Of a DNA stretch of 64,000 nucleotides, positions 10,396 through 22,486 are shown one piece after another. The number at the start of each line of letters is the position of its first letter. Position 1 is the stretch's first letter. Source of the stretch: Paraescarpia echinospica (taxonomy: Eukaryota; Annelida; Polychaeta; Sabellida; Siboglinidae); NCBI GenBank assembly GCA_020002185.1, contig CM034538.1, positions 4,249,414 through 4,313,413 of the forward strand, read 5' to 3'. The notes under the pieces were generated by a model. The model searched no databases. It worked only from the letters and a program-made list of their open reading frames with translations, and was not told the DNA's origin. The position numbers were made by a program, and so were the translations under genes.

Positions 10396-13300
10396 AGCAG
10401 GCTTGTTAACGAATGCGTATCATTGCATGCGAATGCGTAACTTTATTCAAATGCGAATGCTTATTTCTATGATCACATTCGAATGTGAATGTTTAGTGGT
10501 TGCTTCCGAATGGGCCTATATAATATGTACATTTTTAGCGTGAAATATAAAAAAACCTTAATGCTACATATTTTAAATAATTACATACAAATTACAAACA
10601 TGATATTTATTCTCAAAACCTGTCTAAAACTGTAGAACAAAACATTGTCTATAGGCTACAGCTTAATGTGTCCCTCTGGTCACAGGAGATTATATGAGCA
10701 TTACACAAGTTTCAATGTTACAATAGATTGTTCACAGAAGATGAGCATTGCATTTGGTGAACATCTATTGCTCAAACAGTTTATCACCAATACGGGCACT
10801 TCCATATTTTTAGTTACTTTTTATGTTATAACACCAGGGATGAAGCAGCTTCACAGGGCTTTTGTTTGCATTAGTAATGACTGACTACACTTTGGAGAAA
10901 TCATGGCTTCTTTTGTGCTAGCTCTGATGTTTACAAGCAGATGCTATTGGAACAGTGTCATTGCTGCCTGTCCAAAGGGATTCAATGGTCCTTTGAAGCT
11001 TAGTCCTCAGCCAAAACCCCTTTTTACACAAGGCTAATGGTACAGGCTTCATTGGCTTCCCATTCATTCACTGATTAATTGCTGGGTAATGTTTGACCAG
11101 CACTTCATCTTATAATAGCAACTTTAGTTAGTGGCTACCTTCATACCACTGACCTTATGACTTCCAGAAGTATGACAAACATCCTGATGCATTTGTCTTG
11201 AGTCAATCAGACAGAGTGAGGTGACAGTGGCAAAGACTTGTTGCTTGTTAAATCTGGCTCATTGAAAAAGGAATGCACAACGTACGATATGCCATACGGG
11301 TCTGTCGACGGTAGTAATGCAGTTTAATTAAGTTTGCTTTCTTCTCTCCTGTTGTATAATATTGAGCAGTACTGAGCACATTCCACAAAGAGCTGGCTTA
11401 GAAAGCGGATTCGCAAGTAGCGTGATGACTGTATTATTTGTTTGCTACTGATCACTTTTTGGGGACAAGTTGAGAAAGGGAACAAATATTTACAAGATAA
11501 ATTACAATATAATATTAATGCGCATGTCGATAGTGAAATAAAACCAATCACGGCAAATAATATGTGTCTAAATTCTGACGTGGGTTAATTCACGAGTCAA
11601 TCAGTGGTGTGCAGGTTGAATGAGACCTCATAAGATCATAACATTGTAACCACAATATATACAGACTAGTCAGTTAATAGAACGTTGCCGAGTGCTGGAA
11701 ACTACTAGAACTAGAACGTAATTGTCTTTTAATTGGATTAACTAACTTATTTTATGATCGTAACTTAAATAATTGAATTCATAGATTGATTTGGGTTAAT
11801 TTATTATAGTTTAATATAGTTCCACAGGAAATTAATTCTTAATTGCGTTAAAGTAGGCCCGAGCAAAACATTTAACTATAGCAGGCCCGTAGCCAGTTTT
11901 TCACAATGGGGTTTAACATTTTACTAATCCAGACTCCAGGTGGCGCCACAAGTTCATGTGGGGTTATATTTTTTCACAATGCAGAGGAGCGGGCCCCACA
12001 TATGGGGGCTCACAATGCAGAAGGTTACATTTCTAAGTGGAAGAACAGTGAAGTGGGTGTGAGATTAGTGGACCATTTGGTTTCGTCTTATATTCTTTCA
12101 TGTTAAATACAAACACCGTATTAGCATCACCAGCAGGCCCATAACGAGGTCGTTTTGGGTGTGCGTTTTCAAACAGAGTGGGACTCATATGGTCTGTGGA
12201 GATTAGTCCCATTTTGTTGCCTGATTAAGCCTAATTTACACTCAATTGTATTCACAAAAGCCAACACGCAGTGATAGTATATTTTAATACAACCGTCCTC
12301 TTGTGGAATTTGAATTAAATTATAGGTGTCAAACAGTCAAGTACCATATCCTCTACACCACGCTGACTCCAGGAAATGCTAACTGTATTTTACAACTATA
12401 CGGAACACAAAATTGACATAATTGATATTAAAGCCATTCACACATTGTTGCCTCCTCATCAGCGATAAGGCTCCCCTTTCTGAGATCTACACATACAGCT
12501 ACACAATTACACTATTTCTCAACAACATGCGCATTTTAAAATAGTTGAAGCTAAACTTTATTGTGTATTAGTCAAACACAATTATTCATTCCGTTCCAGC
12601 GCAATGGATGACAATTATGATTTGTATTAAGCCAGATGAATTTGTCTACCGGGTTTGCAGCTTGTAAGAAATACACTCGCTACACATCTTAAGTTGATGA
12701 TGGTTGAGAATAGCCTCTTTAACAGTCGGTAGTTAACCTTAATCATCATACTAAACATAAAAAGCCGCTCCTCTGGTTTACTTTTAACAGAGTTCTGATT
12801 GGAAATCATTATTATGGTTTAATTTATGTGCTCATAATTGTTAAATCATCGTCACCCCGTTCATTCACCAGTATTTTGTCTGCATCTGTCACCTCTGAGT
12901 GTCTACAATTAGGACTCACAATTTTATGTTTGGTGTAAAACTGGCTTCTTGTGTATTTGTTACCCCATGCGTTTACATAACAGGATACCTTGGGATAGTG
13001 TGAAGTCCTTCTGCAAGGCTAACTGGATGCAATGGTCCTTTGATACACATTCCTCTAGTGACTGCCCTTTCACACATGGCATTGGGGACATACCCCTCAG
13101 CCAGGCTCCCACACATTCAGTGATGATCACTTAATAGATAAGGGTTCTCCCTTTAACATCTACAGGCGGTATACAAATCAGGCTTCCTTGGCATTCCTTG
13201 TAATGCTTGAACACTTTCCAGCAGCTTTTAGAGGGTTAACGCTTTTGAGAAACATGGAATACAGTTAGTGGTTCACATTTTAAAGATGCAGTTATGAGGG

Positions 13301-13541
13301 GGGTCACATTTTGGAGAAGGGGGTTCACAAAAAGGAAGTTCACGTGAACCCCCCTGGCTACGGGCATGAATAGCGTAGGCCCCTACTTATTACAAACATA
13401 AAAAACATATTGTTGCAGTATGCCAGCATTTGTTACGCATTCGAAGAAACATTTGAACAGTACAATGTTTCGAATGCGAATGCGCGGAAAATTGAACGGT
13501 TGCATTCGAATGACATTCGCGTTCGTTAACTAGCCTGATCT
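10396..13541. mobile_element. Putative hAT-like non-autonomous DNA transposon with nested insertion
   Basis: The ends form an inverted repeat: CAGGCTTGTTAACGAATGCG at the left, and at the right the complement reading CAGGCTAGTTAACGAACGCG. Both ends carry subterminal multiples of CGAATGCGAATGC (10410-10500 and 13430-13525). CAGG termini and repeated subterminal motifs suit hAT elements, but an 8 bp target duplication is not evident. No transposase coding is seen inside. A second element (11882-13368) is inserted within it. Confidence 0.55.
11882..13368. mobile_element. CAGGCCCGTAGCCAG-end DNA element, family X3 copy 1
   Basis: The left end reads CAGGCCCGTAGCCAGTTTTT. The right end, reverse-complemented, reads CATGCCCGTAGCCAGGGGGG and adjoins GGGTTCAC/GTGAACCC repeats including a CACGTG palindrome at 13341-13346. 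Interior frames (11906-12106, 12949-13134) resemble nothing known. Related single ends occur at 15613 (left type) and 30724 (right type). No exact target duplication found. Confidence 0.65.
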
Positions 13542-13939
13542 TAAGCATTCTTTGCCACACAAAACAAGTTGTGGCTAAAAGGTACGGACTGCTTACGATT
13601 ATACAAGCCACGTACGTGTGTATATCTTAACTAGTGTCTACGAATAAACAATTTGCGACGAATTTTGTATAATTTTCCATACATTGTTTTCATAATTAAT
13701 AAACAAATCTGCATATTAAATATTATTTAAAAATTCAGATGACAACCATCTGAGTATCAGGGGCTGACAGTTTGTGGATGATCCGGTGATCATACGGCCA
13801 TCAAGTTTTGTGTAAATGCCACAAAGCCTGCTCGAATGCATAAATCTAATTTTTCGGCGATTGCGTCATATACGTCTTCCTGATTTCAAACGTGACATTA
13901 CCTCTTTGCTACATGACAAACAGTCAGGCATCCGTTAAT

Positions 13940-14178
13940 GAAATGGTTGTTGTTGACAAACATGCCCCACTGCGGAAGACGACCATAACATTGCGACCGG
14001 ACTGTCCGTGGTAGACTGATGAGCTTCGTAACGAGAAACGGCGTCGACGGCGAGCTGAGCGCAAGTGGCTGCAAACTCGTCTTGAGGTACATCGGCAGGC
14101 GTATCGCGCTCAATGCATGGTCTTCAACAACATGCTGGTTGACACAAAGAAAAACTATTACACAGCTAAGATCGATCA
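13940..14178 (+). pseudogene. Non-LTR retrotransposon fragment (endonuclease-RT linker)
   Basis: Plus-strand translation gives a segment with HAPLRKTTITLR, then a RRRRRAERKWLQTRLEVHRQ basic block, then a NNMLVDTKKNYYTAKI block. This is the characteristic linker between the endonuclease and RT domains of CR1/L2 elements. One in-frame stop occurs near 14013. The piece ends where an oppositely oriented RT fragment begins near 14180. Confidence 0.7.
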
Positions 14179-14179
14179 A

Positions 14180-14620
14180 GAATCCGATCATGCTATTCGC
14201 TTTCCTGCTCACTCTACTGATGTGCTGCTTCCAATTCAGGTCTGTCGTGATGTCAACACCGAGGACGAGGTACTTGGAGGTGGATGAGTGCCAAAGGGAG
14301 TGGCCTTTCAGCTTGTAGTTGAAAGTAGTGGGGTTCCTTGATCGTGTACAGGAAAGGATGTTGCATTTCTGCGGGTGAAACTCCATTCCAATTGACTTTC
14401 CCACTGTGCCAAGGTGTCGAGGTCGTCCTGGAGAAGCTGACAATCTCCTTCAGATGCTACTTGCCTATAGTATAGCCAATGCAGTCATTTGCAAACAACC
14501 GTATTCTTGAGTTCAGGCCACCAGGGTGGTCATTGATAAAGACCAGAAAAAGAATGGGTCCGAGCACTGTTCCCTGAGGTACTCCGCTGACCACCAGTGA
14601 CTTTGTTTATTCATTCATTC
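14180..14620 (-). pseudogene. Non-LTR reverse transcriptase fragment, catalytic box mutated
   Basis: On the minus strand, 14620 to about 14480 encodes a SGVPQGTVLGPILFLVFIND block followed by FANDC in place of the usual FADDC. Further down, at 14330-14180, come the KYLGV-type segment and KANSMIGFL. The frame is broken between these blocks. The Asp-to-Asn change at the first catalytic Asp means the copy was dead or has decayed. It abuts a plus-strand fragment of another element at about 14178. Confidence 0.75.
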
Positions 14621-15612
14621 ATGACTATTTTTATGTGCTACTTATCACCGTGTTGCTAATTACAACTTGCACTAACACTTTACATTGTGCATATAATTAT
14701 ATAATATTAATGTCATTTGTATAATATACGCTCTCTTAGTCTTAGAGTGCTGCTGTTTTTTTCTTTGGCTAAGCTGCAGTGTTTGCATGTGGTTTTCCTC
14801 CACCTAACAGGCCTTGGAGTTACAATTACACACAGCGGTTTACACAGCGCAGGTAGACGGCGTCTCTTTTAAGAGATTTGGATTAAGTCGGTTTATATTG
14901 TAAGCTCTTTACACAAAGCAACTTTTCTAACAGTCTGTTTGCACAAATGTGACGGAACAGACGTTAGACTTAGCACATGTTTATATATCTTATTATACTT
15001 ATGGAATATTTTTTGTAGGCGTAACATATTAGGATGCACAATTTTGTTTTGAATTATCCTTTGTATAATGCACTACCTCCGACACATACTGTGTTAAGGC
15101 ATACAGCAGTAATTAACCCACTGGTACATATATCGAACCGGGTATATTACATTATGGTATATTAGCAGAATTAAATATTAGTTCTGTGAATGTGTCTGTC
15201 AAGACTCAGGTTAAACTAGTTGTAGACAGTCAGATAGATGCAAGACAAATATTTGTCAGATATGTGCACGATGTTAGTATATCTGTTACCAATATGACAG
15301 TCTACAATTTTTAATGTTGCTTACTTGTATGTACATTATATGGGATTTTAACCTGAAATAAAAGTATTCTTAATAAACATTGTAATTGATTACAACATAC
15401 CATAAGCCCTAAGCCTAAGGTCAATCTCACGTGACACGGATATCCAGCCACACAATTCCATCATTATATCATACGGGGTAGAAGGTGTAAATTTATAGTA
15501 AATATATACCTCAACAATAGTGAACGTTTGATCATGTTGGCATTACTTTCAGCTACATTAAATATGCTATTGTCAACACTATCCCTCGATATATAAAATC
15601 TGCAACGATACC
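14621..15612. other. Unrecognised AT-rich spacer
   Basis: No coding or repeat family recognised in about 1 kb. Confidence 0.35.
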
Positions 15613-15660
15613 CAGGCCCGTAGCCAGGTTTGGACGGGGGGGGGGTTCACATTTTTATAA
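15613..15660. mobile_element. Isolated left end of CAGGCCCGTAGCCAGG element (family X3)
   Basis: Begins CAGGCCCGTAGCCAGGTTTG followed by a G10 run and GTTCACATTTT, matching the ends of the element at 11882-13368. The partner right end nearby is not found. The right-type end at 30724 is 15 kb away and has different flanks. Confidence 0.6.
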
Positions 15661-15778
15661 TACTGGCACAGACATAGACAACACAAACGATACTATGGTG
15701 TGAACACACATACACACACAGTCATAGTTTTCCACTCTCCCACCACCACTCTCCTACCACCACTTCCACCACACATCA

Positions 15779-16075
15779 CACGAAGAGCACATTTTTAACC
15801 TCCAGCTTCCTTGAGTATATGGCACAGAACATGTTCACAGTTTCGTCCACATCCACTGCGATGTTGTAGTGGATGTGCACTAGTGCCAACGATAACAACC
15901 TGCTCTGGCCCATGCTGGCACGCATGTACGTGTGCAGTACGTCGCCTGAGTGCTCTGGCGCTCCTCTCACACTCGCATGATGACACGGGGATGGTACACA
16001 TCACCTGCAGTATAGCACATACAGGTTGGGGAAGATGTCCTTCTGGCATACCTTGATCGCTTTCTCGCAGGAGTC
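15779..16075 (-). pseudogene. hAT transposase C-terminal dimerisation domain fragment
   Basis: Minus-strand frames encode an ILQVMCTIPVSSCECERSAR segment, the signature of the hAT dimerisation domain (usually PVSSASCERSFS), then TYMRASMGQSRLLSLALVHI, then NIAVDVDETVNMF. The two halves lie in different frames, with the shift near 15945. The transposase N-terminal part lies on the same strand at 18709-17708. The two pieces are therefore probably one hAT gene, separated by later insertions at 16195-16610 and 16798-17703 and by loss of the middle. Confidence 0.75.
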
Positions 16076-16194
16076 AGGACATTCGCTTTGCATGGCTTCT
16101 TGCCTCTGAATCGAGCTTGCCAACGGTGCATTTCTTCTGCCAGCAGAGTCGGTGAGGGCAGATCGTTCCTGTAGGGGTCAATACACAGATGGTT

Positions 16195-16610
16195 TTCACA
16201 TTGGCGACCACATTAACGTTTTGTCCGATTTTTAAGAAAACGTGACCTGCAAAATGTCTTAAACTTCTCACCTGCTGTTATTATCATCTCGTTGACATGC
16301 TGATAGATTTTTTTAAATGCGTACTTCTAGCTCTCATAACATGCCTGTATGTGTGACACCCGTCAAATTTATTTACAAATGCCGGCAAGCATTACTCCGC
16401 AAACAGGTCACACAGGCAAATTGCTGCCAAATATCCTTCCGCTTATTCAAATCATCTAGAAATCCACCATTTTACAGTCAACACCTTCTACAATCACATA
16501 TAAAAATATGTCTAGTCAAATGCATTTATGTCGCAGCATGTGAATTTAAAAAAAAATCATTTCTCAAAAATACGCTGCACCTTTTTCGAAATCTAACTAG
16601 AACATGACCC
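16195..16610 (-). repeat. Dispersed repeat family X2, copy 2
   Basis: Inverted relative to 6215-6640 and similar along its length, including the segment with GTTGACATGC and the GTGTGACACCCGTCAAATTT block. It lies inside the disrupted hAT transposase region. Confidence 0.7.
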
Positions 16611-16797
16611 ATGTACAATTCTGCAATCTCTTCTATGGCTAATTCGCTCTCACTGATGACCGGGGGGACCAGACCCAAAAGGCGAGTACTCTATCGAGAC
16701 AGTGCTGAAACACACACACTATTATTATATACAGATCTATTAGATGGAACTGTAATCACTGATTAGTTTATGATTGAAGTAGTGGTACTTAATTTAA

Positions 16798-17703
16798 AGG
16801 AAATAAAAATAGGGCATTAGCTAAAATCCTTTTTCTGTGTACACAAAGTTTAACATTGTATGTAACATTTGACAACATTAAACAAATACAGAAAAATACA
16901 TTTGTAGCATAAATTCGATTTTAAGCCCCTCTGTGAAGCGATTCCCGCGGAAAATGAAATTTTAATGAGCTAGGCGATCACGTGGTATCGTGACGTCACT
17001 TATGATACACACTCGCATCAGGCCGACCCTTTCCATGCATTCAGAGCATTTTTGCAAGGATAGCTTTTGGGTCGAAACGAGCGTCAGAACGAGTTATTGT
17101 GCAATATTCCGACGTAATACAAACACTAGTCATCATAGAGGAACAAACATTCATCTTACGGTTCCACATGAATCGAATTTTATTCACAACAACGAATGCG
17201 AATGGGCTTACAAGTCGACTAGGTTTCGCCGAGCTTGGGCTCGTTTTCAGAATAATTATATCGAATGCAACCAACGGGAGATAATCTACACCAATAAACA
17301 TACATAGCAAACATATATTGTATCCAGCTACATAAAGTAACGTGTATAATATCATAATAGCACTAAAATATCGATATATGAAAGTGTTGTACAATTTATC
17401 ATAACAACTTAAATCAGTCAGACAGTTTCCGTTGGTCCCGCTAGCTCGGTGGGTAGGCGCGTTGGTTACTAGTCATTTATTTTACAATCGGGTGACGCCG
17501 GTTCAATCCTGACAGCATGCAAACCTTTGATTTTCTATACACTTTTTTGGTTTATGTTTTCACGAAGTAATATAAACAAAATCATTTTATACTATAATGC
17601 ACTCAATGTAAATATTTTTTTAATTTTTGTAGTAATTATTTATTCGCCACAAAAATTAAAATATGGTCATTATATATAACGATGTTTCTAAATTGTATTT
17701 ATC
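16798..17703 (+). mobile_element. TTAA-target long-arm element (family X4), copy A, single type-1 arm
   Basis: Starts after TTAA (16794-16797) with AGGAAATAAAAATAGGGCAT and runs to the conserved inner arm end TTTCTAAATTGTATTTATC. Only the left arm is present. Beyond 17703 the sequence changes abruptly into the hAT transposase pseudogene, so the core and second arm are missing. Other copies lie at 31758, 35481 and 59241. The 61-117 codon frames seen in the arm recur in every copy and are shared only because the repeat is shared. Confidence 0.85.
17433..17517 (+). other. tRNA-like Pol III promoter region inside family X4 arm
   Basis: An A-box-like TAGCTCGGTGGG at 17442-17453 and a B-box GGTTCAATCC at 17500-17509 are spaced as in tRNA-derived promoters. 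The acceptor and T stems do not pair properly, so this is not a functional tRNA gene but a tRNA-related module. The same module occurs at about 32514, 59897 and 60455-60540. Confidence 0.65.
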
Positions 17704-17707
17704 AGCA

Positions 17708-18709
17708 TAAATGGATGTCAGCAAGGGGAAGGTGATACTCCTGCCGGGCACCGATGATAGCACCAGCAATGTCCTTCCCGGCTGTTCGTTGAAGGTGGAT
17801 ACATTCAAGAAACTCTTCGCGTATGTTGTTTCTTGCGCCTACAAACCGGACACACAACGCAAGTTGTTCATGGTTATGTGAAGTTACGCAAGTGCAGCGT
17901 AGAATCTGGCATCCCTCACTTCATTGAGAATCACTTCCAGTATCTGATTCTTGCCGATAACCTCGATAAGTTCATTCTGGCTTTGAGGAGACAGGTAGGT
18001 GGCAGTCTTCAAGTGTGGTGCATTAAGGTGCTGCAGCAGAAGAACATCGGAGATAGCTTGATGGTTTAGAAAAGCCAGGAAGTTACACGAATTGCCAGTG
18101 GTTAGCAATGACTCTTCATCTCAACGGAGAGCAGTACACACTGCCTACCCCAGGAAAGAATTGCCTCTGCAATCCTCTTTACCCCATGACGGTTGTCTGC
18201 TATCCGCTGCAGCAATGTGCTGTCGATGTAGGCTTTAATCGTTTGCGATGGATTCATCATTGTCGAGATAAAAATGTCCATGTCACACATAGCTTCTCTA
18301 TATGTCTTCGTGGTGTGGCCTGTTTTCCCACCAAGAACATTGCTAGCCTTAACCCATTTTTTCAGTGGTGTGTTGACTAAAACGCCTTTACTGTAGCGAT
18401 CCCGCACAAAAGCAAGCAGTAACCTCCATCTACCGAGGCACTGTATACCAGCCAGGGGTACTTCACCAACCTCGATCGCTGGAATGATCGGTTTTGGGCA
18501 TTTATCGACTTTGACGGAAATCGATACAAAGCAGACGGCTTGTAATGGTGAAGACACAAATGAAGCCGCTGTCTATCGGAGATTGCACCAATGATTGTCA
18601 CAATTTCGACCGGGTCTGTTGCTTGATCAAGAATCTCACCGATGTCATCTTTTAGAGATCGTTCAAGTGGCACAGTGGCAATGCTGGCAGATGGAAGTAC
18701 AACTGGCAA
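17708..18709 (-). pseudogene. hAT-type transposase, TTF zinc-finger and N-terminal domain (ZMYM1-like), decayed
   Basis: Read on the minus strand from 18709: a KYPWLVYSASVDGGYC block (TTF-type finger region), then KGVLVNTPLKKWVKASNVL. Next come an IDSTLLQRIADNRHGVKRIAEAI block near 18230, FLAFLNHQAISDVLLLQHL near 18070, and ATYLSPQSQNELIEVIGKNQ. The sequence then gives EVRDARFYAALA and EQLALCVRFVG-type text near 17850. This order is that of hAT-group transposases annotated as zinc finger MYM-type 1-like or DUF4371 proteins. At least three frame changes are needed. The gene is cut at 17707 by copy A of family X4. Its likely C-terminal end lies at 15779-16075. Confidence 0.78.
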
Positions 18710-19144
18710 ATCTGCAACAGTTTATAATATTTTAAGAACACCCCAAAAGAGAATGAAATATGCATTTGAAACATCAGACATGACATTTGGAAATCGACTT
18801 GATTGATGAGTAATAAGTGAAAAACCATTTTGTTGGAATAAATCCATACACTCAGAAAATAAATATGTCGTAAAGTGGTGATACATTTTGAAAAACACTT
18901 TCCAAACAATAAGTACACAAATACTAATTGCATTGAGGCCTGCTGAGCGCGAACAATCATACGACCTGTAATATTGCCATTGATTATTGCCAACCCACTC
19001 TTTAATACCCTAGAAATTTACATTACTTTTAGTACAATTATACAGTTTTAGAATATTTTATTATTTTCAATTATTTAGTATTTTTATGAGACATTATCAT
19101 TTTATTCTTCACCATTTTGAGGAAAGTACACTGTCACAAAGACA
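18710..19144. other. AT-rich spacer
   Basis: A 113-codon minus-strand frame (18652-18993) is composed of hydrophobic AT-rich codons with no family resemblance and is not called. An L2 element begins just downstream. Confidence 0.35.
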
Positions 19145-19521
19145 ATGTCACCAGCATTTTTATTGTGTGTTTTATTTTTATCCTGTTCTGCTGCTTCGAG
19201 AGGTCACGATTTTACGCTGTACAAGCCACTTAGTCCCAAACGGTCGGCAGTCATTTCAACAATTTCTCAGTACATGAGAACACAAAATTCCTTGTCACAT
19301 CTTCACAGTTTGCCATGTCTTAATCTTTGCTTTAATAGAAAGTTACTGCCAATCCCCCGCTCTAAGCCAACGTTTAAATTGGCAATTATTGTACTACTAG
19401 CAGGAGATGTAAATCTTAATTCTGGACCTACTATCAGGTGCAGTATTCGAGTAGCCAGTACTAGCCACCACTAACGTTCGATCTATTCGAGACAAAACAG
19501 CCTCGCTTACCGATTTATTAA
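19145..19521 (+). pseudogene. 5' part of an L2/CR1-type retrotransposon ORF with 2A-like motif
   Basis: The frame from the ATG at 19145 starts with a hydrophobic, signal-peptide-like stretch (LLCVLFLSCSAAS). About 80 residues on it reaches LAIIVLLAGDVNLNSGP, which resembles the 2A ribosome-skipping motif (canonical ending D-x-E-x-N-P-G-P) but has Asn for Glu and Ser for the first Pro. Downstream, an NVRSIRDKTASLTDLL-type start of an AP endonuclease domain follows after a stop and frame change at about 19470. At 19518-19521 the ORF is interrupted exactly at TTAA by a 7.4 kb transposon and resumes at 26925. N-terminal 2A motifs are known in non-LTR elements of several invertebrates. Confidence 0.75.
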
Positions 19522-19814
19522 AGGAAAACAAAAGGCAACCTTGTGGTGTTAAGCACCTAAAAGAGTTAACACAAACTAACCATTTGTATTTACAATCAAA
19601 AATTTCAGTTCAGTGGTTTACTCGGAATGTTGTCTTAAAGTGGAAGATTCTAACGAAATCTGCGATAACACGTAGACTGCCTTCTTAGTGATGACGCGTT
19701 CAGTTGAACGAAAGCAACCAATAAACGAGCAGTATTATTTTTGTCGTGTACGTCACACTGTCTTGTGTAGTTCGCGTAGTTGGTTCAGTTGTGGACGGGC
19801 TAGTTGGAAGCCTT

Positions 19815-19905
19815 CGAAATAAATAAATAAATAAAAGTACTTATATAGCGCCCAATCAATTAAAATTGCCCTCGGGCGCTTTACATACATGCACACGTAT
19901 ATAAT
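19815..19905. repeat. SINE/LINE-tail-like short repeat
   Basis: (ATAA)n followed by a TATATAGCGCCCAATCAATT block and a CCTCGGGCGCTTTACA block. This pair is widespread in invertebrate genomes near the 3' ends of retroelements. Identification is by recollection only. Confidence 0.4.
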
Positions 19906-20739
19906 AGTATTATACATTAAAAAAATGCTAACTAAGAAATAAATATGTAAAAAATATATCATTACCTTAAATATAGTTACTAAAAAAGAGAGATCATTAA
20001 AAAACGTTTAAACAAATTAAGACATTCTTAAAAAACTACTATAAATACTTTCATTTATACAAGAAGAATAACCATAAATATGTTAAGAAACTAATAAAAT
20101 AAAAAATATATTTATCAATAGAAAGCACATAAAAATGTCCTCGTTGGTGAATTATAAAAACGCTTGTTTAAAAAGGTGTCTTCAAAAGTGTTTTAAACAC
20201 TTGTAATGATGTTGCTGTCCTGATTGTAGGAGGCAGTATGTTCAGATCATTTTGAAGAAACGTGCTTCGAAGGAAATCTGTATCGTCAGTTAATGACACA
20301 AGATCCGACAAAACGTCGCTGACGTCGATGTTTGAAGCCAGGTGCAGTGCTTACGTTATTTAGTCACGGACCTCAGCCGTCGAAGCGACGCATATTTTCG
20401 GTCAAACGCGCCGAGAAATCAGATCGCAAGGTTAGTACCGAGTTACTTGGTATCCAATTATAATCTGTTGACATTTGAGATGCAAGATATGATGGAGGCA
20501 TGCTACAACAGTATCAGAATGTACTACATTGTACCATAAAGAGTTTAGACTTTAGAAGATAGCCGAATAGCAAAAGTTAACGGCAATCAAGTCGCGTGAG
20601 CGATATTACAGTAACGGATTAACAAGGGCTGGAATAATTATCTGTATCTGTATTTTGACTGGAAAAATGTCCTATGATACACATCACGCCAGTGCGCATG
20701 GTGGCTCTTATGGATTATTTTGTTACATGTTGGGCTAGA

Positions 20740-21775
20740 CTAATCTGGAATGAATTCAGTGATGTACTTGCAGGGTTGGCGTTGATTTAATCAAATTGAT
20801 TAAATCATCGATTAAATCAACATGACAAAATCAAGATATTGATTTTTTTTCAGATTATCTTAAATTTATACTTACCTGAGTACTCAATTTATTTGTGCCA
20901 ATTTATAATAATAATCCTGAAATCTGTAAGACAGCTGACATTTTTTAATTACTAGGCTCACATGTTTTTACAGCTGTGCTCAATTAAATAATTGCTTGGA
21001 CCTTGGTATGTTGTGTTAGGCAAGTGACAGAGGCAAGTGAAACATGTGATCACCGAGGCATGACTTTGACTGATTGGGAAGAGGGCAGAGAGGCATACTT
21101 TTATCTGTATTGTCACCTGCCAAGGACCAACTGACTGCAGCTAATAATAATCACCTGCACCGCAAATTGATTGTCTGTGTTGTTGTGTGCTACTGCCAGT
21201 TGATTTAACTGTACATATTTTTAATAAAGTTTAAATTTGTACATAACAACTTTGTTTTAATTCTTTAGAAAGGCTAGGAATAAAATGTTCAGCCCAAAAT
21301 CGAAAAAATTCGATTTAATTTAAAAAATCCGATTTATTCGATTAATCGAAAAAATCCGATTTTTTCGAAAAAATCATGATTTTTTTCAACCCTGTGTACT
21401 TGATACAATGCTTGGAGGTAGAGAATTCCACTCTTTTATTATGACTGGGAAAAAGCTGTTTCTAAATATGTTTGTTGAGTGCCTGATTTGTAATAACTGT
21501 TTATTATGTTTACGTGAGCATCTGGTGTTGCGTTTGATGTATTGATCTAGTGGGATATCTATGAGGTTATGTTCCATTTTATATAATATGCTAAGTCTGG
21601 GTTTTTCTTCTTGATTGGAGGGTGTCCCACTGGAGATCTTTAAGGAGTTGTGTTACCATTCCTGGCTCTCTAGAATAGTTGTTCTTACAAAATCTGGCGG
21701 CTTGTCTCCGGGTTCTTTCTATGAGTTTGATATTTCTTAGGCAATGTGGATCTCGTTTATAATAACATTGCAAAA
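20740..21775 (-). pseudogene. Non-LTR retrotransposon RT C-terminal fragment, split by a hAT MITE
   Basis: Minus-strand translation from 21775 gives IERTRRQAARFCKNNYSREP, a DLQWDTLQSRRK block (near 21620), NLIDIPLDQYIKR and NSFFPVIIKEWNSLPPSIV (near 21420). These are the end of a CR1/Jockey-type ORF. The reading is interrupted at 21394 by the MITE at 20771-21394 and appears to continue briefly beyond 20763. The 5' remainder is missing. Confidence 0.8.
20771..21394. mobile_element. hAT MITE with perfect 8 bp target duplication
   Basis: Begins CAGGGTTGGCGTTGATTTAA and ends TTTTTTTCAACCCTG. The 8 bp TGTACTTG occurs immediately on both sides (20763-20770 and 21395-21402). CAGGG termini and an 8 bp duplication define a hAT-superfamily non-autonomous element. 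Subterminal regions are rich in GATTTAATC / AAAATCGA-type inverted motifs. No coding capacity. Confidence 0.95.
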
Positions 21776-22486
21776 CTTACTGTATTTTGTGTTAAATGAA
21801 CAAAAACTAGTAAATACGTTCTGCATTCATATTGCATTAGACATTGTCATATATCGAAATGTTTGGCCTATTATTTATGTCATGATGTTATATAATTATG
21901 TGTGACTACTGTTTATGTGACGAAGAATATCACTATATATATATGCTCTTTTGTAAAACGTTTAAAATGGGTTCATTTGTATTTAGTAAAATTACATAAT
22001 GTTACTCAATTTTAGTTAAGGGGATACAATGCAGGTGAAACTGTTTTTTTTAAGAAAAAAAAACATTTGTTATGCCAGATTATGATAGCTTAGCTTATTA
22101 CGTTTACTGTGAATATATATATATATCATTTTACAACAATTACATACCTTTAAACCACTCTTATCCATGGAATAAGGGTGTCAATATCAAGTAATTTTTA
22201 TCCATTATGCCACATTTGATGGCCATTTAAAAAAAACATTTACTTTGTCATTATGTGATCCAAATATAGTTACCAATAAGCTCACCAGATACATCATGTT
22301 TGTATTATAAAAATACTGGCATCACTCAATAATCCTATATTGTTGAAATATCTTTAATAATATACCACGTGCACACATCTTCACTGACTTGTTTTTTTGC
22401 ACACTAATAGCAAAAACAGGTAACAGCTGTTTTGAAAATATCTTGATTTGGGTCAAAAATATAAATAATTGTAATTTGCATTTCAG

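Noticed and set aside
16990..17394. Recurring 60-160 codon frames in the X4 arms (also near 31910-32389, 60579-61010)
   Set aside because: The same frames occur in every copy because the arm is repeated; both strands are open and one copy's frame is extended only by the captured polymerase fragment.
17433..17517. Genuine tRNA gene
   Set aside because: A and B boxes are present, but acceptor, anticodon and T stems do not pair, and the sequence recurs only inside the transposon arms.
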